Shown one piece after another: positions 22,020 to 32,251 of a DNA stretch of 64,000 nt. Source of the stretch: Ophiobolus disseminans. Its lineage: Eukaryota > Ascomycota > Dothideomycetes > Pleosporales > Phaeosphaeriaceae. A program made the position numbers and the translations under genes. The stretch lies in the NCBI GenBank assembly GCA_010093685.1, contig MU006223.1, forward strand, positions 1,197,091-1,261,090, in the 5' to 3' direction. The notes beneath the pieces are model-generated. The model worked only from the letters and a program-made list of their open reading frames with translations. It was not told the origin of the DNA and did not search any database. Each line of letters opens with the position of its first letter. Position 1 is the stretch's first letter.

Positions 22020-23645
22020 ATGGCCGACGAAGACCAAATTATGCGATGTTTGCTGTGCAAAAAGCCCTTCAGTAAAGGTAAGTCCGGATCCAGCGCACCT
22101 CGCCTCTATGGAGCGTACATTTTGTAGCACCCCGATATTGGACATAAATAACATGGTCACAGAATCTACATTAAAGAGACACGGATACTATTGTCGATCA
22201 CGAAAAGGCAGCGAGCGTATCACACGAGCGCGTGCATGCGTTGCTTGCGCAAAAGCGAAAGCAAAATGCGACAACCTACCCATGGCGTGCGGAAGATGCA
22301 CGTCGAAGACCATACCGTGTGTGTATCGAAGTCGGAAAGTCACGCGCGAACATACGCCTGATTCATCTTGCGAAGAGCTGGAGAGCACCCACGACTTCAC
22401 AAAAAGTCTATCCTCGGCAGCAATGTCGCCTGAGACCGCCAAGTCTGTTGCTATCAATGAGACAAATCAATCAGGACACCAAGATGCTCTAACAGGACTC
22501 GATCTCTCTATGGATATTGAAGACCCTTTTGAGTGGGGATTGGTAGACTTTGGCAGCCCGAAACTGCACGCTTGGGACTATCGGAAGTCGCCCGTTCCCA
22601 TTGCTCCAATGCCATTTGATCTAGCTCTATCGCGGATCGCAAATGACTACAATCCCGATCAGATGAGTAGCATGCTGGAACCCAGCATTCCGACGATGCC
22701 GACATATGAAATGCGCTGTTTTACACGAAAACCGGCACTGAAGGGTGGTTCACAAGCAACGGCCATAATGATGACACGCATCCTAACTTCGTTTCCCCTC
22801 ATGATGCGCAACCTAGCTTCTCCGCCACCCTTCGTTCATCCATTTTGTCTCAAGATTGGAATGGACATGGACCATAAGCCGCTGGAATCACTCACCACCT
22901 GCGCTAGTTTGATGCAATTGCTTGGCAGTGGCGGCGATGCGAACCGACGACTAGTCTGGAAGAACATACACCTAGAGTGCGAGCGCCTCCACGCAGAAGT
23001 ACGTTAGCCGAAACCTCAAGATTGTGCATAGCTGCTAACACACTCCCCCAGTGGCCCTTGCTCGACAAATGGGCCCTCCTAGCCTCCATGCAAGCCCTAC
23101 TCCTCTACATGCTCCTCCGCCTCTCCGAAGGCGAGCAACCCCACAACAACTTCGACGTTCCGCTGCTCTCGGCTCTCTGGCTCATCGCATGCGCACTCAA
23201 CCAGCGCATCGACAATTTCGCATGCACGTCCCCGCTCGGGCTCAGCCACGGGGCCACGCACGAGGACTGGATCTTCGAGGAGTCGAGACGCAGGTTTAGT
23301 GTCACGTTTAGGTGTCTGAGTATGCTCTTCACGACGGATCCGGCCGGTGCGTGTATCCTGTTTGATGGGTTTTTGCTTGCGCCGTTGCCGGCGAGGAAAG
23401 CGCTGTGGGAGGCAAGCGATGGCGCGCAGTGGGCGGCTGAGAAACGGGAGGGTGGGAATGGGGGATTGTATGGGATTAAAATGGGAGGGAAAATGCTGAG
23501 GATGGATGGATGGGAGGAGTTGGATGGGTGTATGGAGATGCATGGCTCGACGGAGGGGGATAGTGATAAGAATTGGGCGGAGTGGTGCGCAGGTATGGAT
23601 GGGCTGGGGGCGCTGGTGATGCTTGCTGCGAGTTTGAACGTGTGA
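22020..23645 (+). CDS. Transcription factor with C2HC finger plus Zn2Cys6 cluster
   Basis: Three exons, 22020-22077, 22163-22998 and 23052-23645; 495 residues. The first intron falls inside the first finger: joining gives Cys10, Cys13, His26 and Cys30 in CLLCKKPFSKE...H-x3-C. A binuclear zinc cluster follows at 45-72 (C-x2-C-x6-C-x6-C-x2-C-x6-C). This two-finger N-terminus is a common fungal regulator architecture. The rest lacks a recognisable motif but has the helical, Leu-rich look of a fungal effector region (LLDKWALLASMQALLLYMLL). The end is Gly/Trp/Glu-rich. It is nuclear and probably regulates transcription, perhaps of the divergent SDR (inference). Confidence 0.9.
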
Positions 23646-23715
23646 GGGTGGGTGGGTTGGAGGGCGTAGTATGACACGGTCATCTTGTCATTCTTTTCGT
23701 ACCCCGTTGTGTTAT

Positions 23716-24510
23716 TTACCCCTCAGCGTCGACCACGCTCCATGCTTCCGAGCTTGCAATCGATATAACATCCCAAGTACAATCAAGCTCCTCCTCAACA
23801 CTAGGAGACGCAGTCCATATCCGGCTTCCCTCCATGACGTCTTCCTCTAACATGAGGATCCTTCTCCCCGCAAGGTCTACCCAGTCTAGGAGCGGACAAC
23901 TCTGCCTCTCTAGCAGATCATTGCACGTCCCAAGCCACTTGAAGTAGTCAATCATGTCCGAGCTCGCTTCGACCTGAGTATACAATTTCGGACAACCGAT
24001 GACAGCAACCGGGTTTACGAGCGTTGTGCAGCGCACGATGTCGTATCGCAGATCAGCGACCCACGCATCCATTTCCTCCTGCAGTTTTACATCCCATTCC
24101 ACAAGCCGATGCTTCGTAGCTTCAAGGCACCCAGTGCCCTTATAGCACACCAAAACATTCCGACTCTCGTACACCGCATCCCCAAGCTTCTGCTTTTTCA
24201 TCTTCTTATTCCCCGTCCGCCGCTCAGCCTGTCTTCCTTTCCTGCACGTGTAGCTCCGACATTTACCGCGATTATTCTCACGGATCGTGCGTGCGCGCCG
24301 ATTCTCGTGGGCCATGGAGCGCAAGTCGGAGTAGGGCTGGAAACTTTGCATGTCATCGTATATTTCGGCGTATAGCTCTTCGTCGCCTTCACCGTTGCAA
24401 AGCGTGCAGCTCGCGGTGCACATGCCGTAGTACGGGGATAGTTTTTCATCGTCTGACAAGCCGGAAGTAGAGGGGTCGGAGAAGGTGGATTCTGCGTCCG
24501 GGTCCGTCAT
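23716..24510 (-). CDS. Unknown protein with Cys-rich N-terminus
   Basis: 264 residues, single exon, convergent with the transcription factor and ending only 70 bp from it. The N-terminus is acidic and Ser/Asp-rich, followed by C-T-A-S-C-T-L-C around residue 32, a basic stretch at ~70-107 (RRAR, RKGRQ, KKMKKQK) and a C-terminal half with scattered Trp, Cys and Leu. No signal peptide or membrane segment. I do not recognise a family. The basic patch could be a nuclear signal. Confidence 0.65.
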   Translation of the reverse strand: MTDPDAESTFSDPSTSGLSDDEKLSPYYGMCTASCTLCNGEGDEELYAEIYDDMQSFQPYSDLRSMAHENRRARTIRENNRGKCRSYTCRKGRQAERRTGNKKMKKQKLGDAVYESRNVLVCYKGTGCLEATKHRLVEWDVKLQEEMDAWVADLRYDIVRCTTLVNPVAVIGCPKLYTQVEASSDMIDYFKWLGTCNDLLERQSCPLLDWVDLAGRRILMLEEDVMEGSRIWTASPSVEEELDCTWDVISIASSEAWSVVDAEG

Positions 24511-25380
24511 GGTTTCTAGCGCTGGTAATGTCGTAATGGTGGTGGAGAAGTACGCTTAGTGAAAAGGACTTCTTGGTGTAGAAAGAAAATATTGCAGAGA
24601 CAGCGTGAGATAATGATGGAATCTTAGGAGAGACACATAAAATGATTTATATGAGCATCACTCTGAGGAGCTGTATGCCTCAGCGTTGTGTCCCCGAGAG
24701 GCATGTCACCAGTCGGGCCTTTAGCGCGCTGATGAGGGCTGAGGGCGCTCTGAGGGCGCGGCGAAGGGCGGTCCAACGAGCTTGATGCCTAGATAATAAA
24801 TCCAACATGGAATGTTACGTGCGAGGCGCAGTGCGACAGTGTAGTAGGAGGATGCAGCGTCGCATGGCCTCGCGAAGAAGGTTATGTTGCGATGCAATAC
24901 GGACTGTCGAAGCTACGCATCCTACCTGAGCATACCGGTATCTGCCATGTTCGGATACATGCTCAAGTGTCAAGCATATTGTGCGATTCTTTGGGCCGGA
25001 TGCTTCATATTAGAAAGTTGGAGGTCGTTACTTTGTTGTCTTGGGTTGGCGGTCGTGGATTGATGGCGGAGGCGGCTAGTCACGTGCTAGTTTCAGATGT
25101 GACGCAGCGGAAGAGGCTCCGAGCCAAGCGTGCGAAACGGTGCGTCCAGATGCAAATCGGTGTCGCGCTAAATGTGCAAAATAAGCACTCCTCAAGTCAT
25201 AGTTTCAGCTTGTCGTCATGTCGCCCAAGTTCCCCCTTGCCCTGCGCCCTGTCGCCCCCATGCCCTAACATCCGCCTGTCGCAGTCGCACTCGCAGTGTG
25301 CAGCGCTTCCGACCCACGCGGTCTGCCGCTCCAACCGTGGAACTGCCACCAGCTAAATCCGCAGCATTGCATCCGCCCAC
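24511..25380. other. Intergenic, divergent promoter region
   Basis: About 870 bp between a minus-strand and a plus-strand gene. No gene, repeat or RNA recognised. The stretch just before 25381 is CG-rich and open by chance in several frames. Confidence 0.45.
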
Positions 25381-28380
25381 ATGAGCATCGCACCACATGT
25401 CGACGCCCGGCGCATCGTTCCGCACTGGAACTCCACCCTGGTTCTGGCCTCCATCGTCGTCTCCTTCCTCGGCGCCTTCACCTCGACCCAACTAATCGTG
25501 CAGGCCAAAACCTCGCGCTATCTGTCCGCCGTCATCGTATGGTCCATCATCGCCAGCCTCACCTTCGGCTTCTGCTCGATATGGTGTCTCCACTTCATCG
25601 CCATGCTAGCCTGCGAGCTGGATCTCCCCATCACTCTCAATGTCCCGCTCACCATTCTGAGCGCCATGCTGGCTGTTAGCTTCACGTGGATCGCCCTTGC
25701 TTTTGATCTTGTGTGGGCACATTACACCAAGATCCGACGCAAGCAGGCCGCCGCTCTACGCAAAGACTCAAGGGGCACTAATCGACCACCAAATTCATCT
25801 GCTTTTGTCGCTGCTCTGGACCGAGCTTCTCGATTGCTTGCTCGACCCAAGGCCGACACCGTTGCACGCGATGAGCTGCCCGCCATCTCCCCGCATAGTG
25901 ACCCGCGGTCCAATCGCAGCGAAAGCATCGTCGTTCCCTTTGCTGATCAATTGAGCACTCGCTTACATGCTACCCATGATCCGTTGCTGGCCTCAAATGT
26001 CGACGCACAATCAGTCCCGCTTCTTGAACGGACTGAGAGTAGCGAATGGGTCGACGACGGCGCCGTCGACGACGTAAGTGAGACAGATACGACTTCTCGC
26101 ACTTCTTGGAGTGGCTTTATGGGTTCCCGGCGAACCTCTGGCTCTGGCGTAACGTCATCCGATACAAGCCTTGGTCTCGGTCGCTTTGCCAGCGTTAAGA
26201 GGGACCAAGGGACGACGTCCAGCAACAGGAACCCCTTCGTCGCCACTGCTTTAGCCTTGTATATGGGTTTTGATACCCACAACATCGCAAAGGGCTTCGT
26301 CTGGTCTTTAGCTATTACAGGTATGCACTACTCAGGCATCTCGGCGCTGGACATCCCGCACGGCTTTTGTCACCTCGACTTCAAATTCGTCATACTGTCT
26401 GCCCTAATCAGTTGGATAGTCTGCGTTGTTGGCTGTATCCTGCTTTCGTCTATGGAAGTCCGGCTTGGACAGCAAGTTTTGTTTTCCGTCATCGCAACAA
26501 CGGGCGTTGCTTCAATGCACTTTACTGGTATGCATGCCGCAGACTTCTGGTCGACTGATCCACCATCCGAGGACAGAGGATATCCACCTGCGTTGGTCGT
26601 AGCGATTGCCTGCATTGCTGTCACTACTTGCTTGGCTGCGAATGGTTTACTGGCTCACTCGACCACTCTCGCCCGGAACAAACTGGCCGAGATCATCTAC
26701 ACCCGGAAGAACTTATGGGCTGCCATTGCCCAAAAGGAAAACGCCGAGGCGGCAGCGCTGGCAAGAAGTGATTTCATCGCTTCGGCCTCGCACGAGATCC
26801 GGTCTCCAATCCACCAGCTACAAGGATACAGTGATTTGCTTGCTAGATCAAATCTCGATGATGAAAGCCGGCTTCTTCTGCACGCCATGCAGGATGCCAT
26901 CAGGAGTCTAAGTCTCATCACCACGACGGTGCTCGATTGGTCCCGCCTCGAGCAGGGAGAAGCCATTTGCAGGCCAACGGCAGTGGATGTCCGGAGGCTA
27001 TGTGAATCAGTACTGAACGTGTTGCCCAGCAAAGACGAAGACTGCGATGTCGAGCTCTTGATTGCCGTGGCTCCAGATGTGCCTGACTCTTTGTTCATCG
27101 ACGAAACTTACCTGCACCGCATCATCATGAATCTGCTCTCAAATTCGCTCAAGTTTACTTCGTCTGGCCATGTGCTCCTGCAGATTAAGCTTGTCGACCA
27201 GGACATGGTGGTCACAGTCATGGACACGGGGAATGGCATTCCCGAAGCCTTCCTCCCCGACCTCTTTGAGCCTTTCAAACAAGCTCAGTCTCGTGGACCA
27301 CAAAGAGGCACTGGTCTTGGGCTTAGCATCGTCAAACAGCTCCTCGAAAAGATGAAGGGCACGATACATACCGAAAGTAAAGATCGGAATGACCATCCTG
27401 ACCAATCTGGAACCATATTTACGGCAACCTTCCCAGTCCAACTCGCAGCAGAGAACAGCACAGCCCATCCAAAGTTATCTGGCAAGCTGGGTTTCCTTGG
27501 ACCGACTGGCAGTCGAACGCTCGAGGGCGTAAGTACTTGCTGTTCGCTGTACGGACTCGAGACGGTTGTTCTTGATTCAAGAAAGCGGATTCCCTCTGAC
27601 CTGGACTACGTTTGGGCAAGTGTGGAGTACCTCCGGAGCAATCCGACTGTGTTCCAAAGCCTGAAAGACGACGAGCATGTCGTCACTCTCATCCCGTTCG
27701 ACGACGATAAGGCACTGCTGAAGCTGATCGGCAACGCGCCTGGGGCAAACATTCTCCCCTTCCGGCGACCGCTGATGTTTCACAAAATCGCACCACTGAT
27801 GATCGATCCCAGCCGTAAGGCGATTAGACCCGATGCGCTTAGCAGAACGGTGAGATTCGCATCGGTAGTGGATTTGCTCGACGGCGACGAGGGCCCAGAG
27901 GATCGAGCAAAAGCAATCCAACCAACATCCGACAACAGCATGTCCGAATCCGCCGAAACCATCACCCCACCCGCGAAGATAGTAATGCTAGTAGAAGACA
28001 ACAAAGTAAACCAACGCCTCGGCTCCAAAATGCTCAAATCCCTCGGCTACGAAGTCATCATCGCAAACGACGGCCAAGAAGCCGTCGACCTAGTCGTCGA
28101 GCACGCGCACGAAATCGACGCCATCTTAATGGACCAAAGCATGCCCGTCAAAGACGGCCTGGCGGCTACGCGTGAGATCCGGGAAATGGAGAAAAACGGC
28201 ACATTGCCGCTGAGGAATGGCGCCCGAAGACCGATTATTGCGGTCACGGCGGTGGTGGGCACGCATGCGGAGGCCATGTGTAGAGCAGCTGGGGCGAATG
28301 ATTTTTTGCCCAAGCCCCTGAGTTTGAGTAAGTTGAGGCAGACGCTGGAGTTTTTTTTGGTGGATTTTGAGGATGGGTGA
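25381..28380 (+). CDS. Hybrid histidine kinase with MHYT sensor
   Basis: 999 residues, one open frame. The N-terminal sensor is membrane embedded: hydrophobic helices at ~15-120 with WCLHFIAM, then after a Ser-rich loop MHYSGISAL (~320) and MHFTGMHA (~380), the repeated Met-His-x-x pattern of MHYT domains thought to bind a metal and sense a diatomic gas. Next come HisKA with phospho-acceptor His471 in SASHEIRSP, the ATPase domain with NLLSNSLKF, DTGNGIP and GTGLGLSIV, and a C-terminal receiver (VEDNKVNQR, acceptor Asp918 in LMDQSMP, Lys in FLPKPLS). All key residues are present, so it is predicted active, passing phosphate through an HPt protein to response regulators. The ligand is unknown. 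The sensor loop at ~130-290 is disordered. Confidence 0.94.
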   Translation: MSIAPHVDARRIVPHWNSTLVLASIVVSFLGAFTSTQLIVQAKTSRYLSAVIVWSIIASLTFGFCSIWCLHFIAMLACELDLPITLNVPLTILSAMLAVSFTWIALAFDLVWAHYTKIRRKQAAALRKDSRGTNRPPNSSAFVAALDRASRLLARPKADTVARDELPAISPHSDPRSNRSESIVVPFADQLSTRLHATHDPLLASNVDAQSVPLLERTESSEWVDDGAVDDVSETDTTSRTSWSGFMGSRRTSGSGVTSSDTSLGLGRFASVKRDQGTTSSNRNPFVATALALYMGFDTHNIAKGFVWSLAITGMHYSGISALDIPHGFCHLDFKFVILSALISWIVCVVGCILLSSMEVRLGQQVLFSVIATTGVASMHFTGMHAADFWSTDPPSEDRGYPPALVVAIACIAVTTCLAANGLLAHSTTLARNKLAEIIYTRKNLWAAIAQKENAEAAALARSDFIASASHEIRSPIHQLQGYSDLLARSNLDDESRLLLHAMQDAIRSLSLITTTVLDWSRLEQGEAICRPTAVDVRRLCESVLNVLPSKDEDCDVELLIAVAPDVPDSLFIDETYLHRIIMNLLSNSLKFTSSGHVLLQIKLVDQDMVVTVMDTGNGIPEAFLPDLFEPFKQAQSRGPQRGTGLGLSIVKQLLEKMKGTIHTESKDRNDHPDQSGTIFTATFPVQLAAENSTAHPKLSGKLGFLGPTGSRTLEGVSTCCSLYGLETVVLDSRKRIPSDLDYVWASVEYLRSNPTVFQSLKDDEHVVTLIPFDDDKALLKLIGNAPGANILPFRRPLMFHKIAPLMIDPSRKAIRPDALSRTVRFASVVDLLDGDEGPEDRAKAIQPTSDNSMSESAETITPPAKIVMLVEDNKVNQRLGSKMLKSLGYEVIIANDGQEAVDLVVEHAHEIDAILMDQSMPVKDGLAATREIREMEKNGTLPLRNGARRPIIAVTAVVGTHAEAMCRAAGANDFLPKPLSLSKLRQTLEFFLVDFEDG

Positions 28381-28758
28381 AGTGTAGGTGGTGTTTGGGA
28401 AGGGATTTGATTTAGCGATGCATGTACATATAATTTGATTTTGAGCGCGCGATTGAGCATCATCGAAGCAACACTCTGGTGAATTGGTAGGTGGGTGCAT
28501 ATCCGTTAGCGATCACGCGTTGTTGAACATTTTCAATATTCTCTTCGGCTTAAGACTGAGTACTTGCGACAGGTTTTATTTCACAAGAGGGGTGTATTTA
28601 GATATATGCGTACAATAAGCGCATTGTGTCATCTCACAACCAAAACAAAGCTCACACGCAATCAGGATTGGAGTCTTGCAAGGATGAAGATTACATTAGG
28701 ATAACGAACCGTAGAGTCATATGTACTGCTGATGCGTTTGTATGTTCAACTCCCCCTC
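28381..28758. other. Intergenic, convergent 3' ends
   Basis: About 380 bp between convergent genes; nothing recognised. Confidence 0.5.
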
Positions 28759-31707
28759 TCAACCCCAGACCAACTTCTTCAACGAGTACTCAATCTGCTC
28801 GAGATACCCCGTGGTTCTCTTCGCATCCGCGAGGCTGATGATGTCTTTTTCCTCGACGCTCAATTGTCGGTCCTTGCCATCATACTCGAGGCCTTCTTGC
28901 GCGGTGCCAGGAACATTCCACGTGCCCTTCGACTCGTTCGCCACGCGGGCAATTTCGTCGCAGATACTTTTCACAACGTCGACTTCGTTATCTTGCGCTT
29001 CAGTCTTGTCGCTGGAGATGTTGCTGCGCGGTGGCAGGGCTTTGAAAGCCAGAAAGCGACCCGCATCGGCCTTCTTGGTCTTGGTATCTTCCTTACGTTG
29101 CTCATCGTTCGCAGCGCCCGAGTCCAGCGCCCTTGTATTCCGTCGCACAAGATCGCCTCCACCCTCAGCTTTATACCTGATGACAAACCCAACGTTTTTG
29201 TCCGCATCCATATGTCGCTGCGCAAGCGTACTGGTGATGTACACGCCGCGCATAAGACCCTGGACATTCTCGAGTTGTATCCGCTCAAACTCGCGAACCT
29301 TTTCCGTGCCCCAGTCTAAGCGGCAGAAATAAAGCGCTTTCCCGGTGAGGAGGAGGACTGCTTCTTCGAATGTTGCAGTCTTGACTTGATTCACGGATGT
29401 TGGAACGCTGAGTGTCCAGCCGTGGATGAGATCTTCGTCGTGGTCTTCAATGACGATGCCGGCTGAGCGATCGATGGCTTGTTGGCGGACCTTGCGCATG
29501 TCGATGAAGTAGTCGGAGCTCTTCATGTCGGCTTCGAATTCTGCAAAGATGGTGTCGGTTGCGCGGCCGAGGAGGTAGTCGATGAGCGCTTGTGTGAAGT
29601 AGTCGTTGACGATGTTGTTGTAGTATCTCGTCAGCGTGAGACCAAAGTCAGTTAGAGCGCCTGTAATTTGGCGTTTTCGAGTGCGCGTGAAGTCGCCCTT
29701 GAGAGCTGCAGTGCCTGCATACTGGCGTGAGATGTTGTCGCCATTGTCGGCCCATAGAGTGTTAAACCAACTGGTGCTGGGGTCGGTCTGCAGGTCGATG
29801 GTAAATCTTCCTGCAGATAGTTGTGCCTCCAGAGCTGTTCGGGCGCAAGCAGACTGGACGACGTTCGTGCGGTCTAAACAGTCCATGCAATTCGTGCGCA
29901 GAACACCCGACTGCTTGTACTGTATTTGGTCATCTGCGATGACGGTCCAGCCTGTGGATGTGGCAAATGGTTCCAGGGTATCCATGAGTCGCGACACGTT
30001 CTCAAAGTGCATCCCTCGACACACGTTGTGGAAGTCAAACCATTCAAAGCCCAGTTGCTTACCCTGACCATCGAGCCCTCCATTCTCATTCAGTGACTTG
30101 GAATGCTGTTCGTAGAGTTCACCAATCTTCGCCTCGGTACCATGTTTGTCGACCAAAGAAGCGCAGTAAATGTCTCCATACCGCGATGACAGATCGACCA
30201 TGTGTCGCTTGAACGCCCTAGCGTTGGTCTCAAATGTGCCCCAAGTGCTAACCTGCGGCTTCAGGCTGTACGGCGATTGCGAGAAGAAGAGGGGTATAGA
30301 GCCACGGAACTGTGTATATGAGAATATCTTGTCTTGCGAGGTGTTCCAGGTGGGGGAAGATAGAATTTGCTCAGTCTCAACACTATTTGCAGCGCAGCCC
30401 TCGTCATCGATGCCGCGTCGTAGATAGCGGAGACCAGCTCGTTTGGTAGACCGACGTGAGACTAAAGTGAGAAGGAAGTCTTTGCCGTCCGAAGGCTCGG
30501 GTGGCGGTGTGTCGGTGTTTGTATCAGAATCAGAATCCGCCTCCTTCTTTTGTTTCTCATGCCACGACTGTAGTTGGATATCATCGGGGGTGGCAGAAGG
30601 GTCGATTACGGCGCTGTTCTTCCCATCCGCAACTTTGATGGTGAAGGGTCTTTGGCCGACGAAGCCTTGGATGACTGGGAGCACGAATGAGTGCTGACCA
30701 GCGTCGATGAAGGGCTCAGCGATGTGCTGGTTCCAGAAGAATAGCGGGTCGAATTGCTTGAATAGTGGTAGGCTAGAGTTTGGCTGAAGATTGCCGATGC
30801 TATGCGACAAGTCGTAGTCGTAGGAAAAGAAGAAGTTGCCCGAGGAGAAGTACATGCGTGTTGTCTGCAGGATCTTGGGAAGCAGCGCAACCGTCGTGGC
30901 ATCTTTCTGGCCCTCGAGTGCCTTTGGAATTTCCTCAGGGTTCACTGCTCCGGGCGCATCCTCGTCTTTGCCGGGTAGCACATCCGCCACCGAAGGACTT
31001 TTGTCATCCTCGGGTATCGACTCGACGTTCTTTGGGGCGTTTTTCGCAGCCAGACTCTCCTCAGAGCTTAGGCCTTGGGTGCGCCTGCTGTCGGCACTCC
31101 ATCCTTTCCGTGAGAACCACTTGTCCGCGAACCGCCCATATACGCCCTTGCGCTGCATGACATCTGCCGCGACGCTGCTGTCACCCTTTGCTGGCGTCTT
31201 TTGTCCCGTGACCGGATCCTTGACATCACTAGATGTTGTTGCAGTGTCTTCGATAAGCGAATCGGTCACGCTGGGCGCGTCGTCGTCATCTTCGCTATCT
31301 GTGTCGTCCTCCCCGGCAGCTTGCGCCTTGGTGTGCCGCTGCACGTGTTCGCGGGCGGATGCGATGGCCTTGTCAGCGTCGGCTTGCGAGGAGAGCGGGA
31401 TGAGGGAGACGTCAGTGATCCTGTAGATGGGCTTGCCGCGAATCTGCGCGACTTGCTCACGGGCGGCTATCGATATGAGGAAGAAGGAGGTCGCGACTTT
31501 GAGCAGGCCAATGATGCCATGCGCTTCCAGCGTCGTCGGCGCCGTGTCTTCTTCGCGCCGATCTTTGAGCAGCGGCCCTACATTTCCCTTGTAGTCGACC
31601 TTGATGGCCTGCTGCGTCGCCGGCGGATGGTTGCGCGGAGGCGACGGCTGGAGGATCAGGCCGTCGACCGCAGCGAATATCAACAGCTTCCTCACTAGAT
31701 TAGGCAT
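28759..31707 (-). CDS. SAC-domain phosphoinositide phosphatase (Sac2/INPP5F-like)
   Basis: 982 residues, one exon. SAC phosphatases remove phosphates from phosphoinositides at membranes. The catalytic C-x5-R-T motif is NCMDCLDRTN with Cys607 and Arg613. Upstream conserved segments include RRSTKRAGLRYLRRGID, GSIPLFFSQ and FHNVCRGM. After the SAC domain, residues ~800-900 (SVNQVKTATFEEAVLLL..YFCRLDWGTEKV) resemble the hSac2 homology domain, which places it nearer INPP5F/Sac2 than Sac1 or Fig4. A long acidic disordered insertion lies at ~130-250. There is no C-terminal membrane anchor. The start MPNLVRKLLIF is the first Met and matches the expected hydrophobic N-terminus. Confidence 0.9.
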   Translation of the reverse strand: MPNLVRKLLIFAAVDGLILQPSPPRNHPPATQQAIKVDYKGNVGPLLKDRREEDTAPTTLEAHGIIGLLKVATSFFLISIAAREQVAQIRGKPIYRITDVSLIPLSSQADADKAIASAREHVQRHTKAQAAGEDDTDSEDDDDAPSVTDSLIEDTATTSSDVKDPVTGQKTPAKGDSSVAADVMQRKGVYGRFADKWFSRKGWSADSRRTQGLSSEESLAAKNAPKNVESIPEDDKSPSVADVLPGKDEDAPGAVNPEEIPKALEGQKDATTVALLPKILQTTRMYFSSGNFFFSYDYDLSHSIGNLQPNSSLPLFKQFDPLFFWNQHIAEPFIDAGQHSFVLPVIQGFVGQRPFTIKVADGKNSAVIDPSATPDDIQLQSWHEKQKKEADSDSDTNTDTPPPEPSDGKDFLLTLVSRRSTKRAGLRYLRRGIDDEGCAANSVETEQILSSPTWNTSQDKIFSYTQFRGSIPLFFSQSPYSLKPQVSTWGTFETNARAFKRHMVDLSSRYGDIYCASLVDKHGTEAKIGELYEQHSKSLNENGGLDGQGKQLGFEWFDFHNVCRGMHFENVSRLMDTLEPFATSTGWTVIADDQIQYKQSGVLRTNCMDCLDRTNVVQSACARTALEAQLSAGRFTIDLQTDPSTSWFNTLWADNGDNISRQYAGTAALKGDFTRTRKRQITGALTDFGLTLTRYYNNIVNDYFTQALIDYLLGRATDTIFAEFEADMKSSDYFIDMRKVRQQAIDRSAGIVIEDHDEDLIHGWTLSVPTSVNQVKTATFEEAVLLLTGKALYFCRLDWGTEKVREFERIQLENVQGLMRGVYITSTLAQRHMDADKNVGFVIRYKAEGGGDLVRRNTRALDSGAANDEQRKEDTKTKKADAGRFLAFKALPPRSNISSDKTEAQDNEVDVVKSICDEIARVANESKGTWNVPGTAQEGLEYDGKDRQLSVEEKDIISLADAKRTTGYLEQIEYSLKKLVWG

Positions 31708-32251
31708 GGCTACGGCAGTAACCGTCGCACCAAAAGGGTATTGACTCGAGGGATAGGGGATGTAGGCTTCATACAGGCAATGTAAATATGCAGCAGGTGA
31801 GATGGTGGGATGGTGATGACGTCGGTCGCGCTAGCTGATGCTTATTTTACCCCACGCGTCTTCCACCTCATCGGCTACAGCAACATGGCGGCGAAGCACC
31901 ATCTCTTCACGTTCGTCTCGGAAACACACACTCGCACCATACTTCGTAGTGATATATCATTAGCCGCCACATATAGCTACCTCGGTTCTATCCTTCTATC
32001 ACATGCAACATGTACCTAGGTACCCGTGGACCAGTACATTTATTCACCTGACTATTCCCGCGTGTGATATTCGCAACTCACTGTCTGCTACAGCGTACTG
32101 AGTATCTTCTAGCCTTATTATTGTTCCCACATTCAAACATCAATCTCAAGGGTTGTCTCGAGCCTTCCAGAACTGCTAATGCCACTTTAGTATCCCAGCA
32201 TTGTGCCGTCTGAGTATTTCTACTCCACGACACTCAAGAGATGCTTAGTAA
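31708..32251. other. Intergenic
   Basis: About 540 bp upstream of the phosphatase and downstream of the next gene. No coding or repeat signal. Confidence 0.5.

Noticed and set aside
30836..31426. 196-codon plus-strand frame
   Set aside because: Antisense shadow of the phosphatase's acidic low-complexity insert.
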